From NCBI GenBank assembly GCA_014727815.1, contig WJMS01000015.1, positions 1 through 52,076 of the forward strand: DNA of 52,076 nucleotides, given 5' to 3'. This stretch comes from a candidate division GN15 bacterium. GTDB taxonomy: Bacteria > Zixibacteria > MSB-5A5 > GN15 > FEB-12. Below the pieces are notes generated by a model. It ran no database searches and was not told the DNA's origin. It was given only the letters and a program-made list of their open reading frames with translations. Of the stretch, positions 7,764 through 15,358 are shown piece after piece. A program made the position numbers and the translations under genes. Within the stretch, counting starts at the first letter, position 1. The number at the start of each line of letters is the position of its first letter.

Positions 7764-8951
7764 ATGAAGAAGACGATAGCTATATCATCGATCGCCGGCG
7801 CGCTGCTGCTGGCCCTCAGTCTGGCTTTGCTGACACCGCCGCAGTCGGCGCAGGCGATTCCGGCCTTTGCACGAAAGTACCGGATGTCCTGCACGACCTG
7901 TCACGCGCCGTTCCCGAAGCTGAAGGCGTACGGGGATGAGTTCGCCGGAGACGGGTTCGTGTTGAAAGATCAGGATGCCCCGCGTTATTATGTCGAAACC
8001 GGTGATGAAAACCTGGATTTGATTCGCGACCTGCAGGCGGCTTTCCGACTGGAAGGTTTCGTCAAACACGAGACAAAGACCGATCAGGATGTGGACTTCA
8101 CGGCACCCTATAACCTGAAGTTCCTGTCGGGTGGAGCGTTGTCCGACCACCTGGCCTATTACTTCTACTTTTTCTTCAGCGAGCGCGGCGAGGTCGCGGG
8201 GATCGAGGACGCCTTCGTGATGTTCAACGACGTTTTCAATACCGAACTGGACATCTATCTCGGTCAGTACCAGGTTTCCGACCCGTTGTTCAAGCGCGAA
8301 CTTCGCCTGACCTATCAGGACTACCAGGTGTATCGGATGACACCCGGGGATTCGCGAGTTAATTTGACCTACGATCGGGGTGTAATGATGACCTGGGGGT
8401 TCGCCAACGGCCCGGGTTTCGTTTTCCAGATCCTCAACGGAAACGGTATCGGGGAGGCCAACGAGTTCCGGGTGTATGACGACGACAAGTACAAGAATTT
8501 CGCTTTGCATGCGTCGCAGGATGTCGGCGAGTTCGTCAATGTCGGCCTGTTCGGTTACTACGGCAAGGAGGCGGAGTCCGGGTACAAGAACGAGATGTGG
8601 ATGCTGGGACCGAATGGGACGATCGGCAACGACAAGATCGAGTTAAACGGTCAGTACATGCTTCGCCGCGACGACAATCCCTGGTTCACCGCCACCAAGC
8701 CATCGGATGAGATCGAGACGCAGGGTGGACTGGCCGAGGTTGTGTATATGCCGGACGGCGATCGCAGCACGTGGTACCTCACGGGGCTGTACAACTGGGT
8801 GGATTCCGACGATGACCTGGAAGACTACGAGGCCGTGACGGCCCATGTCGGCTGGGTGCTTCGCACCAATTTCCGGCTGATTGCCGAGAACACCTATGAT
8901 ATCGAACAGGAAGAGAACCAGTTCGTGGTCGGATTCATTTCGGCCTTTTGA
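7764..8951 (+). CDS. Outer-membrane beta-barrel protein with N-terminal monohaem site
   Basis: 395 residues. A cleavable signal peptide (about 1-31, ending QSAQA) is followed by a single haem c motif at C43-H47 (RMSCTTCHAPFPKL). The rest is rich in alternating aromatic and polar strands (for example LAYYFYFFFSERGEVAG) and ends in phenylalanine, the usual outer-membrane barrel C-terminus. A ribosome site GGGAGG precedes the ATG. It is the second gene of the operon with the pentahaem cytochrome and ends in a strong terminator. A haem-plugged porin passing electrons across the outer membrane is an inference from domain layout and neighbour; a plain porin-like protein of unknown role is the alternative. 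Confidence 0.8.
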   Translation: MKKTIAISSIAGALLLALSLALLTPPQSAQAIPAFARKYRMSCTTCHAPFPKLKAYGDEFAGDGFVLKDQDAPRYYVETGDENLDLIRDLQAAFRLEGFVKHETKTDQDVDFTAPYNLKFLSGGALSDHLAYYFYFFFSERGEVAGIEDAFVMFNDVFNTELDIYLGQYQVSDPLFKRELRLTYQDYQVYRMTPGDSRVNLTYDRGVMMTWGFANGPGFVFQILNGNGIGEANEFRVYDDDKYKNFALHASQDVGEFVNVGLFGYYGKEAESGYKNEMWMLGPNGTIGNDKIELNGQYMLRRDDNPWFTATKPSDEIETQGGLAEVVYMPDGDRSTWYLTGLYNWVDSDDDLEDYEAVTAHVGWVLRTNFRLIAENTYDIEQEENQFVVGFISAF

Positions 8952-8971
8952 CGTTCGAACCGTTTGATTCG

Positions 8972-9004
8972 AAAAGGCGGCTTGCCGGGCGAGCCGCCTT
9001 TTTT
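8972..9004 (+). terminator. Rho-independent terminator of the cytochrome operon
   Basis: Stem arms AAGGCGGCT (8974-8982) and AGCCGCCTT (8992-9000), a GC-rich loop, and a run of T residues to 9004. It lies 20 bases past the barrel gene stop. Confidence 0.92.
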
Positions 9005-9054
9005 CTAGCTTGCCTCGAACGCCTCTGCTGGCGACATTCGGGACAGGCTTACAT

Positions 9055-11067
9055 ATGACACACATTCCTCTTCTAACAGACATCGTTGTGATTTTCGGCG
9101 TGGCGATCGGCGTCCTGTTCATCTGCCACCGTATCCGTATCCCTCCCATTGTCGGCTACCTGCTTACCGGGGTGCTGATCGGCCCGTACGGGCTCGGGTT
9201 TGTGCAGTCGGTGCACGATGTGGAGGCATTGGCGGAGATCGGCATCATTCTGCTGCTGTTCACGATCGGAATCGAGTTTTCGTTCCGCGATCTGCTGGGG
9301 GTGAAGCGGGCGGTTTTGCTCGGCGGAGCGCTTCAGGTCGGCCTGACTATTGTGGGGACATTCCTGGCGGTCCGCTATTTCGGTCAGAACAGCATGGAAG
9401 CCCTGTTCATGGGCTTTTTGATCGCGCTGAGCAGTACGGCGATTGTGCTGCGCAGTTTGCAGGAGCGCGCGGAGATATTCAGTCCGCACGGACGGGTGAT
9501 TCTTTCGATCCTGATCTTTCAGGATATTATCATTATACCAATGATGATCTTCACGCCGCTGCTGGCAGATTTTGGCGGCGATGTCGGTAGCTCGTTGATC
9601 GGTCTGCTCCTGAAGGGGATTGGCGTGATCGTGGCGGTGGTTATCTGCGCGCGGTATATTGTGCCGAACGTGCTGTTCCAGGTCACCCGTACGCGCAGCC
9701 GGGAGTTGTTCCTGTTGAGTATCGTGGTGATCTGCATGGCCGTTGCGTGGGGAACGAACGCATTGGGCCTGTCGCTGGGGCTGGGAGCATTCCTGGCCGG
9801 GCTGATCATCTCCGATTCGGAGTACAGCCACCAGGCGCTCGAGGGTATCTTGCCCTTTAAGGACGTCTTCAACAGCTTCTTCTTTGTATCGATTGGGATG
9901 CTTCTCGACACGTCGTTTGTGCTTTCTGAGCCGTTGACGATTGTGGGGGCGTCGATCGTTGTCTATCTCGGCAAGGCAGTGTTGGCGACGGCTGCCGCGC
10001 TCTTGCTCGGCCTGTCGGGACGGGCAGCGTTGCTGGTCGGCCTGGGGCTTGGACAGGTTGGGGAGTTTTCGTTCATCCTGTCGAGAGTCGGTATGGATTT
10101 CAATCTTCTGACCGGCAGTAACTACCAGCTCTTTATTGCCCTGTCGATCTTCACGATGGCCGCCACGCCGTTTGTGACGGTGGCAGCGCCGAAGCTGGCG
10201 ACGATTATGGCCGACTGGCCGTTAATCCGACGGTTTAAGGCGGGGTCGTACCGTTCGCTGGCGCAAAACGGCGAGGGGCATCTGTCGACGTTGAGCGATC
10301 ATCTGATCATTATCGGGTTTGGCGTCAACGGCAAAAATATCGCGCACGCCGCCCGCACTGCCCAGATCCCGTATGTGATCATCGAAATGAACCCGGACAC
10401 GGTCAAACAATGCCGTGAGCAGGGTGAGCCGATCTCATATGGTGACGCGACCAGTCTGGCGGTGTTGGAGCAGGCCCGGTTGAGTGAAGCGCGGATTGTT
10501 GTCGTGGCGATTTCCGACCCGGCAGCGACACGGCGCATCACCAATTCGATCCGGCGTTACAACGGCGGCGTGTACATTATCGTCCGTACGCGCTTCGTGG
10601 CCGAGGTGGAGCCGTTGGTGAAGCTCGGCGCGAACGAAGTGATTCCGGAGGAGTTTGAGACCTCGGTTGAGATCTTCACGCGGGTGCTGTCGCGATATCT
10701 TGTTCCGCGCGATGAAATCGAGCGGTTTACGTCGGAGATCCGTTCGCACAGCTACGAGATGCTGCGCAGTTTGTCGCAGCGGACAGCGACGGTTGGCGAT
10801 CTCGAGTTGAACATCCCCAACCTTCGAATCCAATCGCTGCGGGTGCCCGAGAAGTCCCCGGTGATCGGCAAGAGCCTGGCCGAACTGAATATTCGCGCTC
10901 GTTGCGGAGTGACACTGCTGGCTATCGTGCACAATTCTGAGGTTCGCTCCAATCCGACCGGTTCGGATCGACTGGCCGAAAAAGACGTCATGTTCGTGCT
11001 GGGCGACTCGGAGCGGACGGCCCGGCTCGATGCCCTGTTGAAGGGCAAAGACGTCGACGCCGCCTGA
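9055..11067 (+). CDS. CPA2-family cation:proton antiporter with TrkA-N/TrkA-C domains (Kef-like)
   Basis: Inner-membrane monovalent cation/proton antiporter, 670 residues. The N-terminal about 390 residues form the Na+/H+ exchanger domain with 12 or so membrane segments. A Rossmann-type TrkA-N (RCK) domain starts near residue 415 (HLIIIGFGVNGKNIAHAAR) and shows the acidic end of strand beta-2 (VIIEMNPD). A TrkA-C domain occupies about 590-665. The start is the ATG at 9055; a TTG 45 bases upstream overlaps the end of the preceding terminator region and is rejected. K+ efflux gated by nucleotides is the usual role; the specific ion is not certain. It stands alone. Confidence 0.92.
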   Translation: MTHIPLLTDIVVIFGVAIGVLFICHRIRIPPIVGYLLTGVLIGPYGLGFVQSVHDVEALAEIGIILLLFTIGIEFSFRDLLGVKRAVLLGGALQVGLTIVGTFLAVRYFGQNSMEALFMGFLIALSSTAIVLRSLQERAEIFSPHGRVILSILIFQDIIIIPMMIFTPLLADFGGDVGSSLIGLLLKGIGVIVAVVICARYIVPNVLFQVTRTRSRELFLLSIVVICMAVAWGTNALGLSLGLGAFLAGLIISDSEYSHQALEGILPFKDVFNSFFFVSIGMLLDTSFVLSEPLTIVGASIVVYLGKAVLATAAALLLGLSGRAALLVGLGLGQVGEFSFILSRVGMDFNLLTGSNYQLFIALSIFTMAATPFVTVAAPKLATIMADWPLIRRFKAGSYRSLAQNGEGHLSTLSDHLIIIGFGVNGKNIAHAARTAQIPYVIIEMNPDTVKQCREQGEPISYGDATSLAVLEQARLSEARIVVVAISDPAATRRITNSIRRYNGGVYIIVRTRFVAEVEPLVKLGANEVIPEEFETSVEIFTRVLSRYLVPRDEIERFTSEIRSHSYEMLRSLSQRTATVGDLELNIPNLRIQSLRVPEKSPVIGKSLAELNIRARCGVTLLAIVHNSEVRSNPTGSDRLAEKDVMFVLGDSERTARLDALLKGKDVDAA

Positions 11068-11297
11068 GGCCCTCCCCTGCTATACATCTTTCGGACATGA
11101 AACGGCCGGAGGTCCGCGTGGAACCTCCGACCACCCCTCCGGACAGATAGCCCCCACGCGTCTCTGTCCGCCCGGATACCGCCCATGCCGTCACTTCTCA
11201 GCGAGCTGATCGTCGAGCCGGTTGGCGGTGCTGATCAGCCCCATGAGATCGAGCACGTCGGGATCCTCACCTTTCGACGGTCAACCTGATTGAGAGA
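11068..11297. other. Intergenic region with small hairpin and possible gene remnant
   Basis: Contains a six-bp inverted repeat (CGGAGG 11107-11112, CCTCCG 11124-11129) downstream of the antiporter gene without a T-run. On the minus strand at 11191-11280 there are about 29 open codons ending in TGA that read like a protein C-terminus (DVLDLMGLISTANRLDDQLA). There is no upstream body, so it may be a decayed gene. No functional gene is claimed. Confidence 0.35.
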
Positions 11298-11762
11298 CTA
11301 CTCATCCTTGGACTGAGACATCGAGTCTTGCTCAGACTTGCGGGTGCGGCTGGTGTCGCTCGTGGCCGGCTTCTGCTTTGACGCCCCGAAGAGCTCTATC
11401 AACTTTCTGGTGATCTCTGCCGTCTGCCTCTCAGTCAGGCATGGCAGTATTGGGGGCAACAGCACGTCAATGGATGTCGTCGAGTCCGGCACAACCTCCA
11501 GACCGCAGATTTTGAGGCGATCGAAATCGGAATGAGATACCGACAGATCATACGTTCCGATCGGGATCCACTTTATTTCGAAACGACCGTCAGCATCGGT
11601 TGAGTCGCACAGGTTGTTTTGCACGAGTGTCACGAAGACGCCTTCTACAGGCTCACCGCTCATTTCATCTCTTATGACGCCTGCCATGTCACCGACCTTC
11701 CAGTCTGCTACAGCGCAGGTGGCCAAGAGCCAGGTCAGGCAGCCAACGGTTATTCGTTTCAC
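11298..11762 (-). CDS. Small secreted protein with carboxypeptidase-regulatory-like domain
   Basis: 154 residues. The GTG start at 11762 has GGGAGG six bases upstream. A signal peptide covers about residues 1-19 (TWLLATCAVA). Residues 25-100 match the CarboxypepD_reg-like beta-sandwich (GVIRDEMSGEPVEGVFVTL, then STDADGRFEIKWIPIGTYDLSV), which usually mediates adhesion or assembly and has no catalysis. The C-terminal 50 residues are polar and low in complexity (Ser, Lys, Asp, Gln). No operon partner. Base usage is more AT-rich than the neighbours. Role unknown. Confidence 0.65.
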   Translation of the reverse strand: MKRITVGCLTWLLATCAVADWKVGDMAGVIRDEMSGEPVEGVFVTLVQNNLCDSTDADGRFEIKWIPIGTYDLSVSHSDFDRLKICGLEVVPDSTTSIDVLLPPILPCLTERQTAEITRKLIELFGASKQKPATSDTSRTRKSEQDSMSQSKDE

Positions 11763-12006
11763 TGTCCACCTCCCCGTGTAAGATATTGATTGGTACTGTC
11801 TTGAGGGGATTCACCAAAGAGACGAGGGCGCTTGGGATTTCGTTCGAAATTATTTCGCTTGGCGCCGAACGATTTCTTGCAGGTCGTCCTTGACGACCGG
11901 CCCGAAAAGCCCGTCTTTCCGAAACCTTCGGCGACGCTGGGGCGTTGAAGGCGAGTATGATTCTGACCGGAGTGTCGGCACGGCCTGAGCCTTCGGTTGA
12001 GAGGAG

Positions 12007-12108
12007 ATGAGTGACAGTATGACGTTAACGCTTATTATCCTGGGGGCGGCGCTGGCCCTGATGGCGCGCCTGGTCTGGTGGGTATCGGACCGGCCCAGCG
12101 AAGACTGA
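12007..12108 (+). CDS. Putative membrane miniprotein (about 33 residues)
   Basis: Short frame MSDS-MTLTLIILGAALALMARLV... followed by WWVSDRPSED and a stop. One transmembrane helix fills the middle, and the tail is charged. GAGAGGAG lies directly before the first ATG and about 12 bases before a second in-frame ATG at 12019, so the second may be the true start. A strong rho-independent terminator begins 25 bases past the stop on the same strand, which argues for a real transcription unit. It resembles KdpF-type single-helix peptides in size only; no kdp genes are near. Function unknown. Confidence 0.5.
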   Translation: MSDSMTLTLIILGAALALMARLVWWVSDRPSED

Positions 12109-12128
12109 GCAGCAACTACACGAGCACG

Positions 12129-12800
12129 TTACCGGCCGGCCGCCTTCGGGTGCGCCGGCCGTTTTTTTGCCAGGAGGTAGGCGAAGGCATGGTCATGGGG
12201 CCGACCGTGGGTCGTATCTTCTTCGCGAAGCTCCTCGTAGCGGATCACCCGGCAGGTGTCCTTTGTCAGGTCAAGCAGTTCGTTGGGGGCGAAGTAGTGA
12301 TGGATCATGTCGGACAGTTCGCTGGCCCCGGCCTCGCGGGCATGCCCGGGATCTTCGGTTGTGTGCGCCTTGACGAACAAGATGGCGTCATCCTTGAGCG
12401 ATGCGATGGCCCGGTGGATGACCGGGCGGACATCATCACCGGGGAGATGATCAAACAGGGTGACGGCAACGACCATGTCGAAGTGGTCGGTCGGGAAGGT
12501 GAAATCGCGCACATCGGATTGTACGGTGGTCAGTCGGTCGGCGTTGCCCTGCCGTCGGGCAAGCGACACCAGCTTGTCGAGGCCGACCTGCGAGAGGTCG
12601 ATCGCGGTGACTTCGTAACCGTGTGCGAGCAGGAAGAGCGTGTTACGGCCATCACCGCAGCCAAGATCGAGCGCGCGGCCCCCGGGCAGACCCGCCTCGA
12701 CCTGCTCGCGCAGCCAGGCCGATGGTTCGGCGCCAAACGACAGTTTTGTTTCGTCGTAGAACTCATCGAAGCGCCGTTTCTCTTCGTCGGATCGTTCCAT
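12129..12800 (-). CDS. Class I SAM-dependent methyltransferase (TehB-like)
   Basis: 223-residue Rossmann-fold methyltransferase. Motif I is ALDLGCGDGRN at residues 44-53, followed by the acidic VTAIDLS strand and the VQSDVRDF and FDMVVAVTLFDHL motifs. TehB-type and other small-molecule methyltransferases share this layout; the substrate cannot be assigned. The start is the ATG at 12800, with GGGGA seven bases upstream, preferred over the GTG at 12806. It is the last gene of a minus-strand run after treT (31 bases apart). Its final codons form the hairpin of a plus-strand terminator. Confidence 0.85.
   Translation of the reverse strand: MERSDEEKRRFDEFYDETKLSFGAEPSAWLREQVEAGLPGGRALDLGCGDGRNTLFLLAHGYEVTAIDLSQVGLDKLVSLARRQGNADRLTTVQSDVRDFTFPTDHFDMVVAVTLFDHLPGDDVRPVIHRAIASLKDDAILFVKAHTTEDPGHAREAGASELSDMIHHYFAPNELLDLTKDTCRVIRYEELREEDTTHGRPHDHAFAYLLAKKRPAHPKAAGR
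12133..12168 (+). terminator. Rho-independent terminator after the miniprotein
   Basis: Arms CGGCCGGC (12133-12140) and GCCGGCCG (12154-12161) with a TTCGGG-containing loop and seven T residues (12162-12168). It lies inside the last codons of the convergent methyltransferase gene, which thereby encodes the tail AHPKAAGR. Confidence 0.85.
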
Positions 12801-12831
12801 ACACACGTCCCCAGCGCAGCCGTTGGCCGAG

Positions 12832-14079
12832 TCAGGCGCCCTTTTTCAAGCGGTAGACGGTTTCAAACGAGTTGAACAGGTCGAGATAGTTTTCGAGATA
12901 ACGCGTGAGCAGATAGCGCTCCTCGACAGTCTTTCTTGCGTTTTTGCCCAGTTCGTTTCTGAGGTCGTTGTCTTTGACTATTTGCACCATGCGTTGCGCC
13001 GTTTCTTCGACCGATGAGACGAGATATCCGTTGTGACCGTCCTTGATCTGATAGCGGATCCCGCCGACATTGCCGCCGATCACCGGCGTACTCTTCCACA
13101 TCGCCTCGGCTACGGTCAGGCCGAAGCCCTCGCGGATAGACTTCTGCACGACGACCGCGGCCCGGCGCTGGAGGGCGTTGACGAGGGCGGTGTCCTGCTG
13201 ACTGAGGATGATAATACGTTCTTCACGGCAGTTGAGCAACGATTCAAAGACCTTGTCGCCCTCGGGATCGTCGGTTGCGACGTTACCGAGCAACACCAGG
13301 GTGGCATCGATGTCCTTGCGGGCCTTTTTGAAGGCCTCGATCACGCCACGGGGGTCTTTCCATCGGTCGAACCTGGATATCTGGACGATGAGGGGCAGGT
13401 CGGTGGGTATGTCGTGATGGTCGAGGCGTTCCTGGACTTCCTCTTCGCTGAGTTCCTTGTTGGTCAGACAGAAGGGATCGATGGCGGGCTGGAAGAAGAG
13501 TTGCGGTGGTTTGATGTCCTGTCGGTACTCTTCGAGTGAGAACACGGCCGCATCATACATGTTAATATACTTCTGCAAGTACTGCCAGAGTTCGCCGTGG
13601 CGTTCGGTCAGGTCGACGTGACAGCGCCAGATCCACGGGCCCCGGCGGTTGTAATGAGCGATCATGGGCAGCGGCTGCGGGTCATGGATGATAACCAGGT
13701 CGTGATCGAGATGGTTGCGGACGGTGTTTTCGTACACGACCGACTCGTAGACCTTCTTCTTCTGATCGGAGAGGTTGATCTCACCGCCCTGCAGGCCGTT
13801 GTGCATCTTCTTGGTCACCCCGAAGAAATCGGGTGAGCCCTGGAGCACGCGCCAGCCGGTCTTGATGCCGACGCTGTTCATCAGGAGGATGAAGGATGAC
13901 AGCAGAGAGGCGACGCCACCGCCGTAGTAGGTGGCATTGACATGGGCGATGTGCTTGCCCTGGAGCGGACGGGCCTTTTCGTAGATGCGGTCGATCGCTT
14001 CCTGACCGATGAACTGCTGATAGTCGTCGATGTGCACCAGGTGTTCGTCGAGTTTCGAATCGTCACGTTGCTTACTCAT
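12832..14079 (-). CDS. treT: Trehalose glycosyl-transferring synthase (GT4 family)
   Basis: 415 residues; cytoplasmic glycosyltransferase that joins glucose from a nucleotide sugar to glucose, making trehalose in one reversible step. The N-terminal domain shows HVNATYYGGGVASLLSS and the C-terminal domain shows QISRFDRWKDPRGVIEAF and the family-typical SIREGFGLTVAEAMWKSTPV donor-binding segment. Start ATG with GAGGAG upstream. It overlaps the upstream pfkB-type kinase by eight bases, so the two are coupled. Context (sugar kinase, stress genes) fits compatible-solute metabolism. Sucrose-type GT4 enzymes are the main alternative. Confidence 0.85.
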   Translation of the reverse strand: MSKQRDDSKLDEHLVHIDDYQQFIGQEAIDRIYEKARPLQGKHIAHVNATYYGGGVASLLSSFILLMNSVGIKTGWRVLQGSPDFFGVTKKMHNGLQGGEINLSDQKKKVYESVVYENTVRNHLDHDLVIIHDPQPLPMIAHYNRRGPWIWRCHVDLTERHGELWQYLQKYINMYDAAVFSLEEYRQDIKPPQLFFQPAIDPFCLTNKELSEEEVQERLDHHDIPTDLPLIVQISRFDRWKDPRGVIEAFKKARKDIDATLVLLGNVATDDPEGDKVFESLLNCREERIIILSQQDTALVNALQRRAAVVVQKSIREGFGLTVAEAMWKSTPVIGGNVGGIRYQIKDGHNGYLVSSVEETAQRMVQIVKDNDLRNELGKNARKTVEERYLLTRYLENYLDLFNSFETVYRLKKGA

Positions 14080-15004
14080 GCGTCTCCTCTTCCAGTTCGG
14101 CGAAAAGCCGTTCGGTGTCTTTACGTCGGCATAGTTCGGTGCCCGGCGTCATGACAGCGGCGGCTCCGGCGGCGATGCCGAGCCGGACGGCACGATCGAG
14201 CGGCCAATCGCGGGTGAGACCGGCGATGATGCCGCCGACCATGCTGTCGCCTGCGCCGACTTTGCTGCGGATCGGGACGGTCGGCGAACGGTATTGCACG
14301 ATTTCGTCGCCGTTCACGAGCAGGGCGCCGCCAGAGCCGAGCGAGACGACCATTGCTTCACACTTGTCGCGGCTGCACAGTTCGCCGGCAGCCTGGTGGA
14401 TGTCGCGGTCGGTGTCGGTGGGTCGGCCGGAGATATCGCCCAGTTCGCGCAGATTCGGTTTGACCAGATACACGCCTTCTTCAACCGCCAGGCGCAGCGG
14501 TTCGCCGGAAGTGTCGACGATTACGCGAGCGCCGTTATGCCGTCCGATCGAGGCTACCCTGGCGTAGAAATCGTCGGGTACGCCCGGAGGCAAACTGCCG
14601 CTGGCGACGATATAGGTGGCGTCGGTGAGATCGCGAATGACCTGCAGACAGGCGTCCCATTCCGGTTGCGACAATTGCGGACCGGGCATGACGAAACGGA
14701 ACTGGCGGTCGCTGTTGTTTTCGGAGATGGTGACGTTTTCGCGGGTCATGCCTTCGATCGACACCGGTCGGGGATCGATATCACTATCGGCCAGCAAGCT
14801 GTTGAGCAGGTCGCCGTTGCTGCCGCCGCAGGGATAGCAGGCAGTGGCGCTCGCTCCCAGTCGCACCAGTACCCGGGCGACGTTCAGGCCGCCGCCGCCC
14901 GGTTCGAAATCAGGCTTGCCGCAGCGGAGCTTGCGTTCGGGCTGGACCTGGTCGACCGAGGCGCCGGTGTCGATACTGGGATTCATGGTGAGCGTGACGA
15001 CCAT
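14072..15004 (-). CDS. pfkB: PfkB-family kinase, 6-phosphofructokinase II type
   Basis: 310 residues. It follows E. coli Pfk-2 closely: KLRC..P.FEPGGGGLNVAR (residues 25-44), FRFVMPGPQLS, SGSLPPGVPDDF, VDTSGEPL, LVKPN.REL, and the catalytic VGAGDSMVGG with Asp253. It phosphorylates fructose-6-phosphate (or another phosphosugar) using ATP. GAAGGGA precedes the ATG. The gene begins three bases after the stop of the upstream GIY-YIG-like gene and overlaps treT, so all three are probably one transcript. Tagatose-6-phosphate or fructose-1-phosphate kinase activity is possible. Confidence 0.88.
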   Translation of the reverse strand: MVVTLTMNPSIDTGASVDQVQPERKLRCGKPDFEPGGGGLNVARVLVRLGASATACYPCGGSNGDLLNSLLADSDIDPRPVSIEGMTRENVTISENNSDRQFRFVMPGPQLSQPEWDACLQVIRDLTDATYIVASGSLPPGVPDDFYARVASIGRHNGARVIVDTSGEPLRLAVEEGVYLVKPNLRELGDISGRPTDTDRDIHQAAGELCSRDKCEAMVVSLGSGGALLVNGDEIVQYRSPTVPIRSKVGAGDSMVGGIIAGLTRDWPLDRAVRLGIAAGAAAVMTPGTELCRRKDTERLFAELEEETHE

Positions 15005-15007
15005 CGG

Positions 15008-15325
15008 TTAGTTCCCTTCACTACACGGTGCTATAAACTCCTGACGGAGCTGCCGAACGAGCTTCCGCCGGTCGCCGGTTGACTCCGGACCGTAGTAGGC
15101 TACTGCAAATGCGATGCTGCCGCCGAGCGACGCGATTCGCTCCCAGCAGTCACGACGCGTGTGGGTCATCACGGAACTCTTGACGTGGTCCGATTCGCCG
15201 ACATCGATGACGGTTGCGTGTTCGTTGATAGTCGACAGGACCGCATAGACGCCGGGGGTGTCTTTCAGTCGATCCGGTGCGGCGTGCAAGCGATCGAAGG
15301 TATGTCTACCTATTCTGACGTTCAC
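15008..15325 (-). CDS. Small GIY-YIG-like protein, function unknown
   Basis: 105 residues. A GVY motif (25-27) and a DVGES segment (41-45), then the conserved-looking RRDCWERI and C-terminal QEFIAPC, recall a family of about 100-residue proteins distantly related to the GIY-YIG nuclease fold. Here the YIG tripeptide reads DVG, and the usual catalytic Arg/Glu pair is not evident, so nuclease activity should not be assumed. The GTG start at 15325 has AGGAGA upstream. It is the first gene of the pfkB-treT run. Confidence 0.55.
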   Translation of the reverse strand: MNVRIGRHTFDRLHAAPDRLKDTPGVYAVLSTINEHATVIDVGESDHVKSSVMTHTRRDCWERIASLGGSIAFAVAYYGPESTGDRRKLVRQLRQEFIAPCSEGN

Positions 15326-15358
15326 GAGACAATCTCCTGCGTATTGTCGTCGACACCA

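Noticed and set aside
11763-11950. Open minus-strand frame upstream of the small secreted protein (reads to a stop at the GTG start)
   Set aside because: No start codon with a ribosome site and a basic, low-information sequence; looks like chance or old intergenic repeat.
15008-15325. Calling the GIY-YIG-like protein an active endonuclease
   Set aside because: The YIG tripeptide and catalytic residues are not recognisable, so only fold-level similarity is claimed.
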